A stretch of 64,000 nt of DNA, taken from positions 394,252 through 458,251 of the forward strand of contig NZ_PJZH01000002.1 in the NCBI RefSeq assembly GCF_002858715.1. Reading direction: 5' to 3'. This stretch comes from Chimaeribacter coloradensis (lineage in GTDB: Bacteria > Pseudomonadota > Gammaproteobacteria > Enterobacterales > Enterobacteriaceae). Position numbers and translations under genes: made by a program. A model generated the notes under the pieces. The model worked only from the letters and a program-made list of their open reading frames with translations, ran no database searches and was not told the DNA's origin. Every line of letters starts with the position of its first letter. Positions within the stretch are counted from its first letter, which is position 1. Positions 36,021-45,638 of this stretch are shown piece after piece.

Positions 36021-36812
36021 ATGCCTGAAGGCCCGGAGATCCGGCGCGCGGCCGATAAGCTTGAAAAAGCGGTGGGCGGCAAACCCCTGACCTACGTCTG
36101 GTTCGCGTTTCCCCAGTTACAACCCTACCAGTCTGACCTGATCGGCTGCCGCGTGACCCGGTTTGAAACCCGCGGCAAAGCGCTGCTGACCCACTTTTCC
36201 AACGGCATGACGCTCTACAGCCACAACCAGTTGTATGGCGTCTGGCGGGTGGTCAAACCCGGCGAAGAACCGGCGGGCAAGCGCTCGCCGCGCGTGCGGC
36301 TGGAGACGGCGGAGAAGGCGGTGGTGCTGCTGAGTGCTTCCGACATCTCGTTATGGGTCACTGATGAGATCGAAACCCACCCGTTCCTGGCGCGCATCGG
36401 GCCGGACGTGCTGGACATGACCCTGACGCCCGACATGGTGCGCGAGCGGCTGATGTCCCCGGCGTTCCGCCGCCGCCAACTGGCGGGCACGCTGCTGGAT
36501 CAGGCGTTTATCGCCGGGCTGGGCAACTATTTGCGGGCGGAGATCCTCTGGCAGGCGCAGCTGGCCCCGCACCACAAACCGCAGGATCTCAGCGAAGAAC
36601 AGCGTGATGCGCTGGCCGACGCGGTGCTCAGCATCGCGCGCCTCTCTTACGCCACGCGCGGCAAAGCCAAAGAGAGCAAACACCACGGCGCGCTGTTCCG
36701 CTTCCGGGTGTTCCACCGCGCCGGGAAGCCGTGCGAACGCTGCGGCGGCATCATCGAGAAAACCACGCTCTCCTCCCGGCCGTTCTACTGGTGCCCGGCC
36801 TGCCAGCGATAG
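36021..36812 (+). CDS. nei: Endonuclease VIII (Nei), DNA glycosylase/AP lyase
   Basis: Base-excision repair enzyme for oxidised pyrimidines. 263 residues, the E. coli length. Catalytic Pro after the initiator Met followed by EGPEIRR (P1, E2), the helix-two-turn-helix region ([18 protein letters not shown]), and a C-terminal zinc finger CERCGG ... CPAC. ATG 36021 follows AAGGAG. Position after pxpA matches E. coli, apart from the inserted DUF969/DUF979/pcp genes. Confidence 0.98.
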   Translation: MPEGPEIRRAADKLEKAVGGKPLTYVWFAFPQLQPYQSDLIGCRVTRFETRGKALLTHFSNGMTLYSHNQLYGVWRVVKPGEEPAGKRSPRVRLETAEKAVVLLSASDISLWVTDEIETHPFLARIGPDVLDMTLTPDMVRERLMSPAFRRRQLAGTLLDQAFIAGLGNYLRAEILWQAQLAPHHKPQDLSEEQRDALADAVLSIARLSYATRGKAKESKHHGALFRFRVFHRAGKPCERCGGIIEKTTLSSRPFYWCPACQR

Positions 36813-36827
36813 GCAGCCCGGCAGGCA

Positions 36828-39794
36828 TCAGAAGGCGATTTTCACCCCAATCATCCCGGCATAGCCGTCGCTCTGTTGGTCAAACGCCTGCTGGTAACGG
36901 AACTCCCCGTAGGCGCTGGCGCTGTCACTGAGGGTGGCCGCCACGCCCAGCCCGGTTTGCCAATAACTGTTGCTGAACCCGGTCTGGATCTGCTGTGAGC
37001 CGACGCGCACCACCGGTTCATCACCGATAAAGGTGGTGGCGTCCAGCGTCAGGTAGGGCTGCCAGTTGCCCATCTCACGGAAGAGGCGCAGCCCGGCGCG
37101 CGCTTCGCCGCTGCTCTGCGCCACGCCGGAGACGGCGCTGATCTCATCCCGGAAGCCGTCCAGGTGCAGATACTGGTATTTCAGTTGCAACTGCGGCTCC
37201 AGTTTTACCCGGTTGCCGAGGTCAAACGGCTTCCCGGCTTCAACCGAGGCCGCGACCCCCATCCCATGCTGGGCGCTGTGCCCGGCGCTGAAGTAGTCAT
37301 TATGGATCGTGCTGAGCTGGCCAATGATGTCGACATAGCCGCCATCGTCAGCCTGTACGCTGTAGTAGCCGCCAAGGCTGTAAATCTCACTCTCAATGCG
37401 GCCGGTGGCCACCGAGAGTGCCGGGTTCAGCGCGCGGCGGCGGTCTTCGGCGTCAGTGCGCTGGCTGCCGAGCGTCAGCACCCACCCGGCGCGGGTGGTG
37501 GCCGAGCCGCTGCGGTCTTCATAGAGATCGTTGCCCAGCTGCACATAGCGGGTTTCGCTGTCATAACTGAAGCGGCCCGCGTCGAAATCCTGCTGCTGGT
37601 CAAACAGGCGCAGCCAGCTGCCGTCCAGGCGCGCCACATCACCGCCGGTGCGCTGGTGGTAGGTGCCGAGCGCATCGAACAGGTAGCGCTGGTTGAGTAC
37701 CGGTGCCGCCAGGTAGCCCGGCACCTCTTCACGCCAGGGCACGTCGTCGGGGCCGGGTTGCGGGGCAGGGAGCGGGTCGTCTGCGGGTGTATCATCCGGC
37801 GGCACATCGTCCGGCGTCACCGGTTCCGCAGTAAACGTAGAGCGCAGATACCAGTCGTCAGCGTCCTGCCCGCCACCCTGATAGAGGAAATAGTCGTAGG
37901 CGTCCACCGCCACCCGCTGCCCCAGCGCGACGGTGGCGTTGCTGCTGCCGTCCACCTGAATCACGTTGATGCCGTCGCCGGTGGTCAGCCCGCCGGAACC
38001 GCCGCGGTTATTGATGAACAGCCGGTAGTCGCCGCGCATCTCCCCGGTGACCACCAGCCGGTCGGTGGCGGTCTCGTTACCGGCCAGTGCCGCATTCAGC
38101 ACCAGATTGCCGCCGCCGCTCAGGTCATGGGCGCGCAGGGTCGTATAACGATCGCCGCGGTGCTGCATGGCGATCGTGCCGCCGTTCAGCGCAAGCTGGT
38201 TGACGCGGCTGCTGTCTGTGACCGCCCACTGGCTGGTGGCGTCCAGGGTGAGCTGGTCAAGCGCCGGGGCAGCGCCCAGCCACTCTGACCCGTGGGTAAG
38301 ACGCAGGGCGACATTGTTCTGTGCCGCCAGGGGATCAACCCGCACATCGCCGGTCAGGCGCGAATGGCCGTCCGCGTTAAGCGTGACCTCATCATGCACA
38401 AGATCGCCCGCCGCATTTTGGGCAACGTACGTCTCCAGCAAGATGCCGTTGCCGCCGGTAAGCCGGCTGCTGTTGGCGAGGTTGACGGTGATACCGCCGC
38501 CCAGGGCGAAGAGGGCCGATGCCTGGGCGCTCTGAAGGCGGCTGTTATCCAGCGTGACGGCAGTGGTAGCGGCGCGCAGGGCAGAATCATTGAGCATGGT
38601 GATGCCGTGGGCGTCGGCACCTTCGGCGGTAAGCTGGCTGTCGGTGAGGGTGATGGCGGCGTTGGCGTAGGTTTTTATCGCGTCAGCCTGGTTACCGGAA
38701 GCGCTGCCGGTCAGGGCGGTTGCCGTGATGCGGCTGTCGCCAAAGTTAAGCAGCAGGTTGCTGTTTTCGCCGGAGGTAGCGGCCGCCGCCCCATTTATTA
38801 CCACGTCGCCGCCGCGTGCTGCGGCAATGGCGGCGCTGCGTTTACCGGCGGTGCTCAGCCGCAGATCGCGCGCCTCAGTGGTCGCTTCCGTGTAGAGCGC
38901 GTGTGAACTGCTCCCCAGCGTGGTGATGCGGCTGTTCTCTATCCTGAGCTGACCGCGGTTATCGATGGCGTGCCCGCCGCTGCCTTCGGTGGTCAGCGTC
39001 ATGTCGGTGGCATCCATCTGTACGCTGTCATCCACCAGCCAGACGCCGTAACCGTTACCGGCGCGGATGCGGTAGTCACCGCCGTTGACCGTGACCCGGC
39101 TGTTGCCGCTGGCGTTGATCAGGTAGCTGGGCTGGCCGTCGGCCGCGCCGTTGACCTCGGCGGTCAAATCGTTCAGCGTGAGCTGCCCCTGCTGGCTGTC
39201 AGTGCCCGAGACGTTAAACAGATCCACCGTACCCAGTGTATCGACCCGCAGCGTGCCGCCGTTGAACTGCGCCTGGGTGCCGACCACATCCACCACTTCC
39301 ATCGTCGGGGCGCTGCCGCGCGCGCTGTTGTCCACCGTGATGTGCAGGTTGTCGGCGCTCAGGGACGCACCCCGCTTTATTTGCAGTGCCGAAGTGCCGT
39401 CACGCATCGAAATAAGCGAGCCGGTGAGCGCCGCCGTGACATTCCCGGCAAGTTCAATGCCTTTGGCTAATTCCGCATTGATATTGATGGTGATATTTTC
39501 TGCCGTCAGCAGGGTAGGCGGCAGGTTATTTTCCCCGTCGGCGGCGATGCCTTTCCCTATTTTTCCGTCTACCGTCAGGGTGCTGTCGGTGAGGGTGAGT
39601 TGGCTGCCGTTACTCAGGGTGACGGCATTACCGCTGTCGCTATAAATATCCGCGCCTTTCAGGGTATGGGGTGCGCCGTCATTAATGATGCGCGGGCTGC
39701 GATCCTCCGCCCAGGCAGCGGCCAGCGGGGGCAGGCTGCAGAGCAGCCCGGCAATGACGGTTTTACGAAACAGGGGGCGGGGTCGGTTACGCAT
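36828..39794 (-). CDS. Classical (type Va) autotransporter
   Basis: 988 residues from ATG 39794, which follows AGGAAG; an upstream ATG at 39839 lacks support. Signal peptide (about residues 1-30, ending AAAWA), then a passenger of about 640 residues made of repeated short strands (LTLTDSTLTVDGK, LTLNDLTAEVNG, IRIENSRITTLG-like), a pertactin/AIDA-type beta-helix with little cysteine. A Pro/Asp-rich linker (PDDVPPDDTPADD) precedes the barrel (about residues 720-988, DARFSYDSETRYVQLG to GMIGVKIAF, aromatic C-terminus). No protease triad was seen, so an adhesin-like role is likely. Between nei and gltA, convergent with nei. Confidence 0.92.
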   Translation of the reverse strand: MRNRPRPLFRKTVIAGLLCSLPPLAAAWAEDRSPRIINDGAPHTLKGADIYSDSGNAVTLSNGSQLTLTDSTLTVDGKIGKGIAADGENNLPPTLLTAENITININAELAKGIELAGNVTAALTGSLISMRDGTSALQIKRGASLSADNLHITVDNSARGSAPTMEVVDVVGTQAQFNGGTLRVDTLGTVDLFNVSGTDSQQGQLTLNDLTAEVNGAADGQPSYLINASGNSRVTVNGGDYRIRAGNGYGVWLVDDSVQMDATDMTLTTEGSGGHAIDNRGQLRIENSRITTLGSSSHALYTEATTEARDLRLSTAGKRSAAIAAARGGDVVINGAAAATSGENSNLLLNFGDSRITATALTGSASGNQADAIKTYANAAITLTDSQLTAEGADAHGITMLNDSALRAATTAVTLDNSRLQSAQASALFALGGGITVNLANSSRLTGGNGILLETYVAQNAAGDLVHDEVTLNADGHSRLTGDVRVDPLAAQNNVALRLTHGSEWLGAAPALDQLTLDATSQWAVTDSSRVNQLALNGGTIAMQHRGDRYTTLRAHDLSGGGNLVLNAALAGNETATDRLVVTGEMRGDYRLFINNRGGSGGLTTGDGINVIQVDGSSNATVALGQRVAVDAYDYFLYQGGGQDADDWYLRSTFTAEPVTPDDVPPDDTPADDPLPAPQPGPDDVPWREEVPGYLAAPVLNQRYLFDALGTYHQRTGGDVARLDGSWLRLFDQQQDFDAGRFSYDSETRYVQLGNDLYEDRSGSATTRAGWVLTLGSQRTDAEDRRRALNPALSVATGRIESEIYSLGGYYSVQADDGGYVDIIGQLSTIHNDYFSAGHSAQHGMGVAASVEAGKPFDLGNRVKLEPQLQLKYQYLHLDGFRDEISAVSGVAQSSGEARAGLRLFREMGNWQPYLTLDATTFIGDEPVVRVGSQQIQTGFSNSYWQTGLGVAATLSDSASAYGEFRYQQAFDQQSDGYAGMIGVKIAF

Positions 39795-40064
39795 TTTTCT
39801 TCCTGAAAGCCGGCGTGAATAAAAAACACCCCACCGCAAAGGGGCGACGGGCAGGGTGCGTAAAAGGCGGGAAAATAGAGGGGCGGGAAGGGGTTTTCAA
39901 CCCTTTTCTTATTCCCTGACGTAACGTCAGGCTTAGGTATTGAATAAGAAATGGTTAAGAAAAATATGGATTTCGCGAATAGTTAAATTCTATTCACAAT
40001 ATAAATAATGCAAAGGAAAAGAGGAGCTGAAAATAATTAATTTCCGCTGCCCAGACGAAAAAAA
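39795..40064 (-). promoter_or_regulatory. Autotransporter upstream region with perfect palindrome
   Basis: The region between gltA's terminator and the autotransporter holds CCTGACGT-A-ACGTCAGG (39915-39931), a perfect 8+8 inverted repeat around one base, about 120 bp before the start codon. The surroundings (39940-40050) are AT-rich and fit a silenced or acquired promoter. The palindrome may be an operator; no regulator gene lies beside it. Confidence 0.5.
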
Positions 40065-40090
40065 AACCGGGATGCCCAAGCATCCCGGTT
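40065..40090 (-). terminator. Rho-independent terminator of gltA
   Basis: Arms AACCGGGATG (40065-40074) and CATCCCGGTT (40081-40090); on the minus strand the stem is followed by a run of T (complement of 40058-40066). 24 bp after the gltA stop. Confidence 0.9.
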
Positions 40091-40113
40091 GAGGTAGTAC
40101 GCCGTGCAGGCGG

Positions 40114-41397
40114 TTATTTTTTCAGCTGGCTTTTGAAGTCGCGCTGATCGTAACCGGTGTAGAGCTGGCGCGGACGGGCGATTTTGATGCCGTCCTGGTG
40201 CATTTCGTTCCAGTGCGCAATCCAGCCGATGGTACGTGCCATCGCGAAGATCACGGTGAACATCGAGGACGGGATTTTCATCGCTTTCAGGATGATGCCG
40301 GAGTAGAAATCGACGTTCGGGTAGAGTTTGCGCTCGATGAAGTACGGGTCGTTCAGCGCGATGTGCTCCAGCTCCATGGCGACTTCCAGCAGGTCGTCTT
40401 TCATGTTCAGCTCGTTGAGCACTTCATGGCAGGTTTCACGCATCACGGTGGCACGCGGGTCGTAGTTCTTGTAGACGCGGTGGCCGAAGCCCATCAGGCG
40501 GAACGAGTCGTTTTTGTCTTTCGCGCGGCGCACGAATTCCGGGATGTGCTCCACGGTGTTGATCTCTTCCAGCATCTTCAGGCAGGCTTCGTTCGCGCCG
40601 CCGTGGGCAGGCCCCCACAGCGAGGCGATGCCCGCCGCGATACAGGCGAACGGGTTCGCGCCGCTGGAACCGGCGGTACGCACGGTAGAGGTGGAGGCGT
40701 TCTGCTCATGGTCTGCGTGCAGGATCAGGATGCGGTCCATGGCGCGTTCCAGCACCGGGTTCACCTTGTACTCTTCGCACGGGGTGGCGAACATCATGTG
40801 CAGGAAGTTACCGGCGTAGGAGAGGTCGTTACGCGGGTACACAAACGGCTGGCCGATGGAGTATTTGTAGCACATCGCGGCCACGGTCGGCATTTTCGAC
40901 AGCAGGCGGAAGGCCGCAATCTCACGGTGGCGCTCATTTTCCACGTCGATGGAGTCGTGGTAGAAGGCTGCCAGCGCACCGGTCACGCCGCACAGCACCG
41001 CCATCGGGTGCGAGTCACGGCGGAAGCCGTGGAACAGGCGGGTGATCTGCTCATGCACCATGGTATGGCGGGTCACGGTGGTACGGAATTCGTCAAACTG
41101 CGCTTTGGTCGGCGCTTCGCCGTACAGCAGGATATAGCTCACTTCCAGATAGTTGGACTCTTGCGCCAGCTGGTCAATCGGGAAGCCGCGGTGCAGCAGA
41201 ACACCCTCATCGCCGTCGATGTAGGTGATTTTGGATTCACAGGATGCGGTGGAGGTGAAACCAGGATCGAAGGTAAACAGCCCCTGGGAACCCAGCTTGC
41301 GGATATCAATCTCCTCCTGACCCAGGGTGCCGGAAAGCACGTCCAGTTCAATCGGGTCACTGCCCTCCAGGGTCAGTGTCGCTTTCTTATCAGCCAT
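40114..41397 (-). CDS. gltA: Citrate synthase (type II)
   Basis: Condenses acetyl-CoA and oxaloacetate at the start of the TCA cycle; hexameric, NADH-inhibited enzyme. 427 residues, the E. coli length. Catalytic blocks are [15 protein letters not shown] (His), [14 protein letters not shown] (His) and the Asp region [13 protein letters not shown]. Divergent from sdhC with a 781-bp regulatory gap between them. AGGAGACAG precedes ATG 41397. Confidence 0.99.
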   Translation of the reverse strand: MADKKATLTLEGSDPIELDVLSGTLGQEEIDIRKLGSQGLFTFDPGFTSTASCESKITYIDGDEGVLLHRGFPIDQLAQESNYLEVSYILLYGEAPTKAQFDEFRTTVTRHTMVHEQITRLFHGFRRDSHPMAVLCGVTGALAAFYHDSIDVENERHREIAAFRLLSKMPTVAAMCYKYSIGQPFVYPRNDLSYAGNFLHMMFATPCEEYKVNPVLERAMDRILILHADHEQNASTSTVRTAGSSGANPFACIAAGIASLWGPAHGGANEACLKMLEEINTVEHIPEFVRRAKDKNDSFRLMGFGHRVYKNYDPRATVMRETCHEVLNELNMKDDLLEVAMELEHIALNDPYFIERKLYPNVDFYSGIILKAMKIPSSMFTVIFAMARTIGWIAHWNEMHQDGIKIARPRQLYTGYDQRDFKSQLKK

Positions 41398-41917
41398 TTT
41401 ACTGTCTCCTTAGCGCCTTATTATTAAAATCTGTCACAACCGGGCTGTCAGCGCCGGCAGATGCCGGCCACGTGCCGCAACGGAGCATGAGCGGCTGTAA
41501 AAGAGGAGGGTACAGCGTTCATGACGAGCAGCTTACGGTGTTACGCCTGGGGGGCGGCCCTTTGTTAAAGACCAGTAAAAGGACAGACCAATAAAAGGCG
41601 GACAAGCTGCATTCCGGGTTGTTAACGACTCGGTAGATCTTGGGTAACCGGATTCATCACCCTACGGCATCACCTTATGACCTATCGCGCCGCCTGCCGT
41701 TAAATCAAGTGCAGCCGCTACAGGTTTTTCACATAACAAGCGAATTTTCGCAAAGTCTACCCGCTTTTTGCAAAGTACACTGTTGCATATCTTATGCTCC
41801 CAGGGAAGTACCGATCTGAGAAGCCTGATGTCGTCGGGGAGTGGGCATGCCTATTTGTAATAGAAATGTTGATCTATTGTCAAACTAGATAATTAATTTT
41901 GTATCTTTTGTGAATTT
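41398..41917. other. gltA side of the gltA-sdhC intergenic region
   Basis: About 520 bp without a gene. It must hold the gltA promoters on the minus strand, which I could not place with confidence. In E. coli this divergent region binds CRP and ArcA. AT-rich blocks occur at 41700-41890. Confidence 0.4.
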
Positions 41918-41933
41918 TGTGGCGCAGATCACT
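41918..41933. promoter_or_regulatory. CRP-like site in the gltA-sdhC region
   Basis: TGTGG-CGCAGA-TCACT matches the CRP consensus TGTGA-N6-TCACA at eight of ten positions. Its centre is about 80 bp before the sdh start site, and it could serve both divergent promoters. cAMP-CRP activates these TCA genes in E. coli. Confidence 0.65.
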
Positions 41934-41970
41934 GTTTTGGGGAAATGTGACCAAAGGGTTTGTGTGGCAA

Positions 41971-41999
41971 TTGTAATGAGAATGTGAACGACCTATACT
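41971..41999 (+). promoter_or_regulatory. sdhC promoter
   Basis: -35 TTGTAA (41971-41976), 17-nt spacer, -10 TATACT (41994-41999). The stretch TATACTGCCGCCAGGTCTCC is shared with the E. coli sdhC promoter as I recall it. Transcription would begin near 42006, giving a leader of about 170 nt. In E. coli this leader is bound by RyhB, Spot 42 and RybB. Confidence 0.85.
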
Positions 42000-42178
42000 G
42001 CCGCCAGGTCTCCGGAACACCCTGAAGTAGGAGCACCCAGCGTTAATAAGACCGCGCCGTTTAAGCACAGTGGATGTTGATGTTTGAGCGCGTGACGTGA
42101 AGGGCCAAGGCTCTTAACGCTGTCTGATCCCACCCAGGCCGGAGGAAGGAAAATAATAAGAGCTGTGTGGGCTAATCC

Positions 42179-42556
42179 GTGAAAAAACAAAGACCTGTCA
42201 ACCTGGATCTGCAAACGATCCGGTTCCCCGTTACTGCGATAGCGTCAATTTTACACCGAGTCTCTGGCGTAATCACCTTCGTTGCGGTGGGTATCCTCCT
42301 CTGGCTTCTGGGCATTTCCCTCTCCTCTGAGGAAGGGTTTATGCAGGCAGCGGCCATTATGAATAGCGGGTTCGTTAAATTCATATTTTGGGGAATCCTG
42401 ACTGCGCTTGCCTATCACATCTGCGGTGGCATCCGTCACTTGTTAATGGATTTTGGCATGATCGAAGAGAGTTTGGCCGCCGGTACCCGCTCAGCCTACG
42501 TGGCGATAGGGCTGACCGTCGTGCTGTCAATTCTGGCTGGAGTTTTGGTATGGTAA
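42179..42556 (+). CDS. sdhC: Succinate dehydrogenase cytochrome b556 subunit
   Basis: Membrane anchor that binds heme b and ubiquinone with SdhD. 125 residues, three TM helices, with SILHRVSGV (quinone site) and the heme-ligand region [18 protein letters not shown] 42179 is the start: an in-frame TAA lies one codon upstream (42173-42175), so the extra four residues of E. coli SdhC (MIRN before VKKQRP) cannot be made. The ribosome site is poor. The sdhD start overlaps its end by 7 bp. Confidence 0.96.
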   Translation: MKKQRPVNLDLQTIRFPVTAIASILHRVSGVITFVAVGILLWLLGISLSSEEGFMQAAAIMNSGFVKFIFWGILTALAYHICGGIRHLLMDFGMIEESLAAGTRSAYVAIGLTVVLSILAGVLVW

Positions 42557-42897
42557 GCAATGTCTCAGCATTAGGGCGCAACGGCGTGCACGACTGGCTT
42601 CTGATTCGTGCCTCAGCCATCATTATCACCCTGTATATCATCTACCTGTTGGGCTTCGTGCTCATCGCCCCCCCGATTACGTTTGCCGTCTGGCACGATT
42701 TCTTCGCCTCCCCGGTCACGAAAGTATTCACCCTGCTGGCGCTGTTTTCGACCCTGGTTCACGCCTGGATCGGCATGTGGCAGGTATTAACGGACTATAT
42801 GAAACCCTTCGCCTACCGACTGATGGTGCATTTCGCCGTGGTCGTGGCGCTGCTGGCTTACTTAATTTATGGATCTATCGTGGTGTGGGGAGTGTAA
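42550..42897 (+). CDS. sdhD: Succinate dehydrogenase membrane anchor subunit
   Basis: 115 residues, same as E. coli SdhD, starting [21 protein letters not shown] with three TM helices. [13 protein letters not shown] has the histidine and Tyr83-type residue at the quinone site. ATG 42550 overlaps the sdhC end by 7 bp and its stop abuts the sdhA ATG, so all are coupled. Confidence 0.97.
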   Translation: MVSNVSALGRNGVHDWLLIRASAIIITLYIIYLLGFVLIAPPITFAVWHDFFASPVTKVFTLLALFSTLVHAWIGMWQVLTDYMKPFAYRLMVHFAVVVALLAYLIYGSIVVWGV

Positions 42898-44664
42898 ATG
42901 AATCTGCCGGTCAGAACGTTTGATGCAGTGGTGGTAGGCGCCGGCGGTGCCGGTATGCGCGCCGCCCTGCAAATTTCACAAATGGGCCTCTCCTGTGCCC
43001 TGGTTTCCAAAGTCTTCCCAACCCGCTCCCACACGGTATCTGCACAGGGCGGCATTACTGTCGCGCTGGGCAACAGCCATGAGGACAACTGGGAATGGCA
43101 CATGTATGACACCGTCAAAGGCTCCGACTACATCGGTGACCAGGACGCCATCGAATATATGTGCAAAACCGGCCCGGAAGCGATTCTGGAGCTGGAACAC
43201 ATGGGCCTGCCGTTCTCCCGCCTGGATGACGGCCGCGTCTACCAGCGCCCGTTCGGCGGCCAGTCCAAGAATTTCGGCGGTGAGCAGGCGGCGCGTACCG
43301 CGGCGGCCGCTGACCGTACCGGCCATGCGCTGCTGCATACCCTTTATCAGCAGAACCTGAAAAACGGCACCACCATCTTCTCCGAGTGGTATGCGCTGGA
43401 TCTGGTGAAAAACCAGGACGGCGACGTGCTGGGCTGTACCGCCATCTGCATCGAATCCGGTGAAGTGGTCTACTTCAAGGCGAAAGCCACGGTGCTGGCC
43501 ACCGGCGGCGCGGGCCGTATCTACCAGTCCACCACCAACGCCCACATCAACACCGGTGACGGCGTCGGCATGGCGCTGCGCGCCGGGGTGCCGGTGCAGG
43601 ACATGGAGATGTGGCAGTTCCACCCGACCGGCATCGCCGGGGCCGGGGTACTGGTCACCGAAGGGTGCCGCGGCGAAGGCGGTTACCTGCTGAATAAAGA
43701 TGGCGAGCGCTTTATGGAGCGTTACGCGCCGAATGCCAAAGACCTGGCCGGCCGTGACGTGGTGGCGCGTTCCATCATGATTGAAATCCGCGAAGGCCGC
43801 GGCTGTGACGGCCCGTGGGGCCCGCACGCCAAGCTGAAGCTCGACCACCTCGGCAAAGATGTGCTGGAGTCCCGCCTGCCGGGCATCCTGGAGCTTTCCC
43901 GCACCTTCGCCCACGTTGACCCGGTGAAAGAGCCGATTCCGGTGATCCCGACCTGCCACTACATGATGGGCGGTATCCCGACTAAGGTCACCGGCCAGGC
44001 GCTGCGCCTGAATGCCAAGGGTGAAGATGAGGTGATCCCGGGGCTGTTCGCGGTGGGCGAAATCGCCTGCGTCTCGGTACACGGTGCCAACCGCCTCGGC
44101 GGCAACTCACTGCTCGACCTGGTGGTGTTCGGCCGTGCGGCCGGGATGCACCTCCAGGAGTCACTGATGGAGCAGGGCACGCTGCGCGATGCCACCAACG
44201 ACGACATCGACGTCGCCCTTGAGCGCCTCAACCGCTGGAACACCACCCGTTCCGGTGAAGACCCGGTGGAGATCCGCAAGGCGCTGCAGGCCTGTATGCA
44301 GAATAACTTCTCGGTGTTCCGTGAAGGTGACGCGATGGCGAAAGGGCTGGAAGAGCTGCGGGGTATCCGCGAGCGGCTGAAAAATGCGCGCCTCGACGAC
44401 ACCTCCAGCGAATTCAACACCCAGCGCATCGAGTGCCTGGAGCTGGATAACCTGATGGAGACCGCGTTCTCCACTGCCGTGTCCGCCAATTTCCGTACCG
44501 AGAGCCGCGGCGCGCACAGCCGCTTCGACTTCCCGGACCGTGATGATGAGAACTGGTTGTGCCACACGCTCTATGAGCCGCAAACCGAGAGCATGACCCG
44601 TCGTCAAGTGAACATGCAGCCGACACTGCGCCCGGCCTTCCCGCCGAAAGCGCGTACTTACTAG
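42898..44664 (+). CDS. sdhA: Succinate dehydrogenase flavoprotein subunit
   Basis: Oxidises succinate to fumarate with covalently bound FAD. 588 residues as in E. coli. FAD fold [16 protein letters not shown]-linking H45 in [10 protein letters not shown], and active-site loops [36 protein letters not shown] and PTCHYMMGG are present. Third gene of sdhCDAB. Confidence 0.99.
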   Translation: MNLPVRTFDAVVVGAGGAGMRAALQISQMGLSCALVSKVFPTRSHTVSAQGGITVALGNSHEDNWEWHMYDTVKGSDYIGDQDAIEYMCKTGPEAILELEHMGLPFSRLDDGRVYQRPFGGQSKNFGGEQAARTAAAADRTGHALLHTLYQQNLKNGTTIFSEWYALDLVKNQDGDVLGCTAICIESGEVVYFKAKATVLATGGAGRIYQSTTNAHINTGDGVGMALRAGVPVQDMEMWQFHPTGIAGAGVLVTEGCRGEGGYLLNKDGERFMERYAPNAKDLAGRDVVARSIMIEIREGRGCDGPWGPHAKLKLDHLGKDVLESRLPGILELSRTFAHVDPVKEPIPVIPTCHYMMGGIPTKVTGQALRLNAKGEDEVIPGLFAVGEIACVSVHGANRLGGNSLLDLVVFGRAAGMHLQESLMEQGTLRDATNDDIDVALERLNRWNTTRSGEDPVEIRKALQACMQNNFSVFREGDAMAKGLEELRGIRERLKNARLDDTSSEFNTQRIECLELDNLMETAFSTAVSANFRTESRGAHSRFDFPDRDDENWLCHTLYEPQTESMTRRQVNMQPTLRPAFPPKARTY

Positions 44665-44692
44665 TCAGCAGCATGTTGCGCAGGAGCCAGAG

Positions 44693-45409
44693 ATGAAACT
44701 TGAATTTTCGATTTACCGCTACAACCCGGACGTCGATGCCGCGCCCCACATGAAAGACTACGTGCTCGAGGCCGAAGAGGGCCGCGACATGATGCTGCTG
44801 GACGCGCTGATCCAGCTCAAGGAGCAGGACCCGTCCCTGACGTTCCGCCGCTCCTGCCGTGAGGGGGTCTGCGGCTCTGACGGCCTCAACATGAACGGCA
44901 AAAACGGCCTGGCCTGTATCACGCCGATCTCCGCGCTGCGCAACGGCAGCAAGAAGATTGTGATCCGCCCTTTGCCCGGCCTGCCGGTGATCCGCGATCT
45001 GGTCGTGGACATGGGACAATTCTATAAGCAGTATGAGAGAATTAAGCCTTACCTGTTGAATGATGGGCAGAATCCGCCGGCGCGTGAGTACCTGCAAACG
45101 CCGGACCAGCGGGAAAAACTCGATGGCCTCTACGAGTGCATCCTGTGCGCCTGCTGCTCGACCTCCTGCCCGTCGTTCTGGTGGAACCCGGACAAGTTCG
45201 TCGGCCCGGCCGGTCTGCTGGCGGCTTACCGCTTCCTGATCGACAGCCGCGACACCGAGACCCAGGCGCGCCTGGACGACCTGGACGACGCCTTCAGCGT
45301 GTTCCGCTGCCACAGCATCATGAACTGTGTCAGTGTTTGTCCGAAAGGGCTGAACCCGACCAAGGCGATCGGGCATATCAAGTCTATGCTGTTACAACGC
45401 GGCGCGTAA
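44693..45409 (+). CDS. sdhB: Succinate dehydrogenase iron-sulfur subunit
   Basis: 238 residues, carrying [2Fe-2S] (CREGVCGSDGLNMNGKNGLAC), [4Fe-4S] (CILCACCSTSCP) and [3Fe-4S] (CHSIMNCVSVCPKG) centres that pass electrons from FAD to ubiquinone. Starts 28 bp after sdhA with a GCCAGAG-type weak ribosome site, as in E. coli. Confidence 0.99.
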   Translation: MKLEFSIYRYNPDVDAAPHMKDYVLEAEEGRDMMLLDALIQLKEQDPSLTFRRSCREGVCGSDGLNMNGKNGLACITPISALRNGSKKIVIRPLPGLPVIRDLVVDMGQFYKQYERIKPYLLNDGQNPPAREYLQTPDQREKLDGLYECILCACCSTSCPSFWWNPDKFVGPAGLLAAYRFLIDSRDTETQARLDDLDDAFSVFRCHSIMNCVSVCPKGLNPTKAIGHIKSMLLQRGA

Positions 45410-45483
45410 GCACCGCGATGCCGGGGGCCTGCGGGTTCCCGGCGGTTTTACCGCACCGGGCCGCGCCCGGCAGAGGCGGCAGA

Positions 45484-45522
45484 AACCTTTGAAAGCGGCC
45501 GCGCAGACCGTTTTCAAAGGTT
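45484..45522 (+). repeat. Long inverted repeat between sdhB and sucA
   Basis: A 15-bp stem, AACCTTTGAAAGCGG (45484-45498) / CCGTTTTCAAAGGTT (45508-45522), with one G-T pair and a 9-nt loop. The 226-bp sdhB-sucA gap is where E. coli has REP-like hairpins and a second, weak promoter. It may stabilise the upstream mRNA or attenuate read-through; no T run follows. Confidence 0.75.
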
Positions 45523-45638
45523 CCTTTACGGGCCATCCGCTCGTACCGCATGAACCGTAATCCGGCACACCGTTATACGGCACAACGATGTATGTTAACC
45601 ACGGCGAAAACTAAAGCTACAAAGCTTAAGGGATCATG

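Noticed and set aside
37164..38288. 374-codon plus-strand open frame opposite the autotransporter
   Set aside because: Antisense shadow; the minus-strand frame has signal peptide, linker and barrel in proper order.
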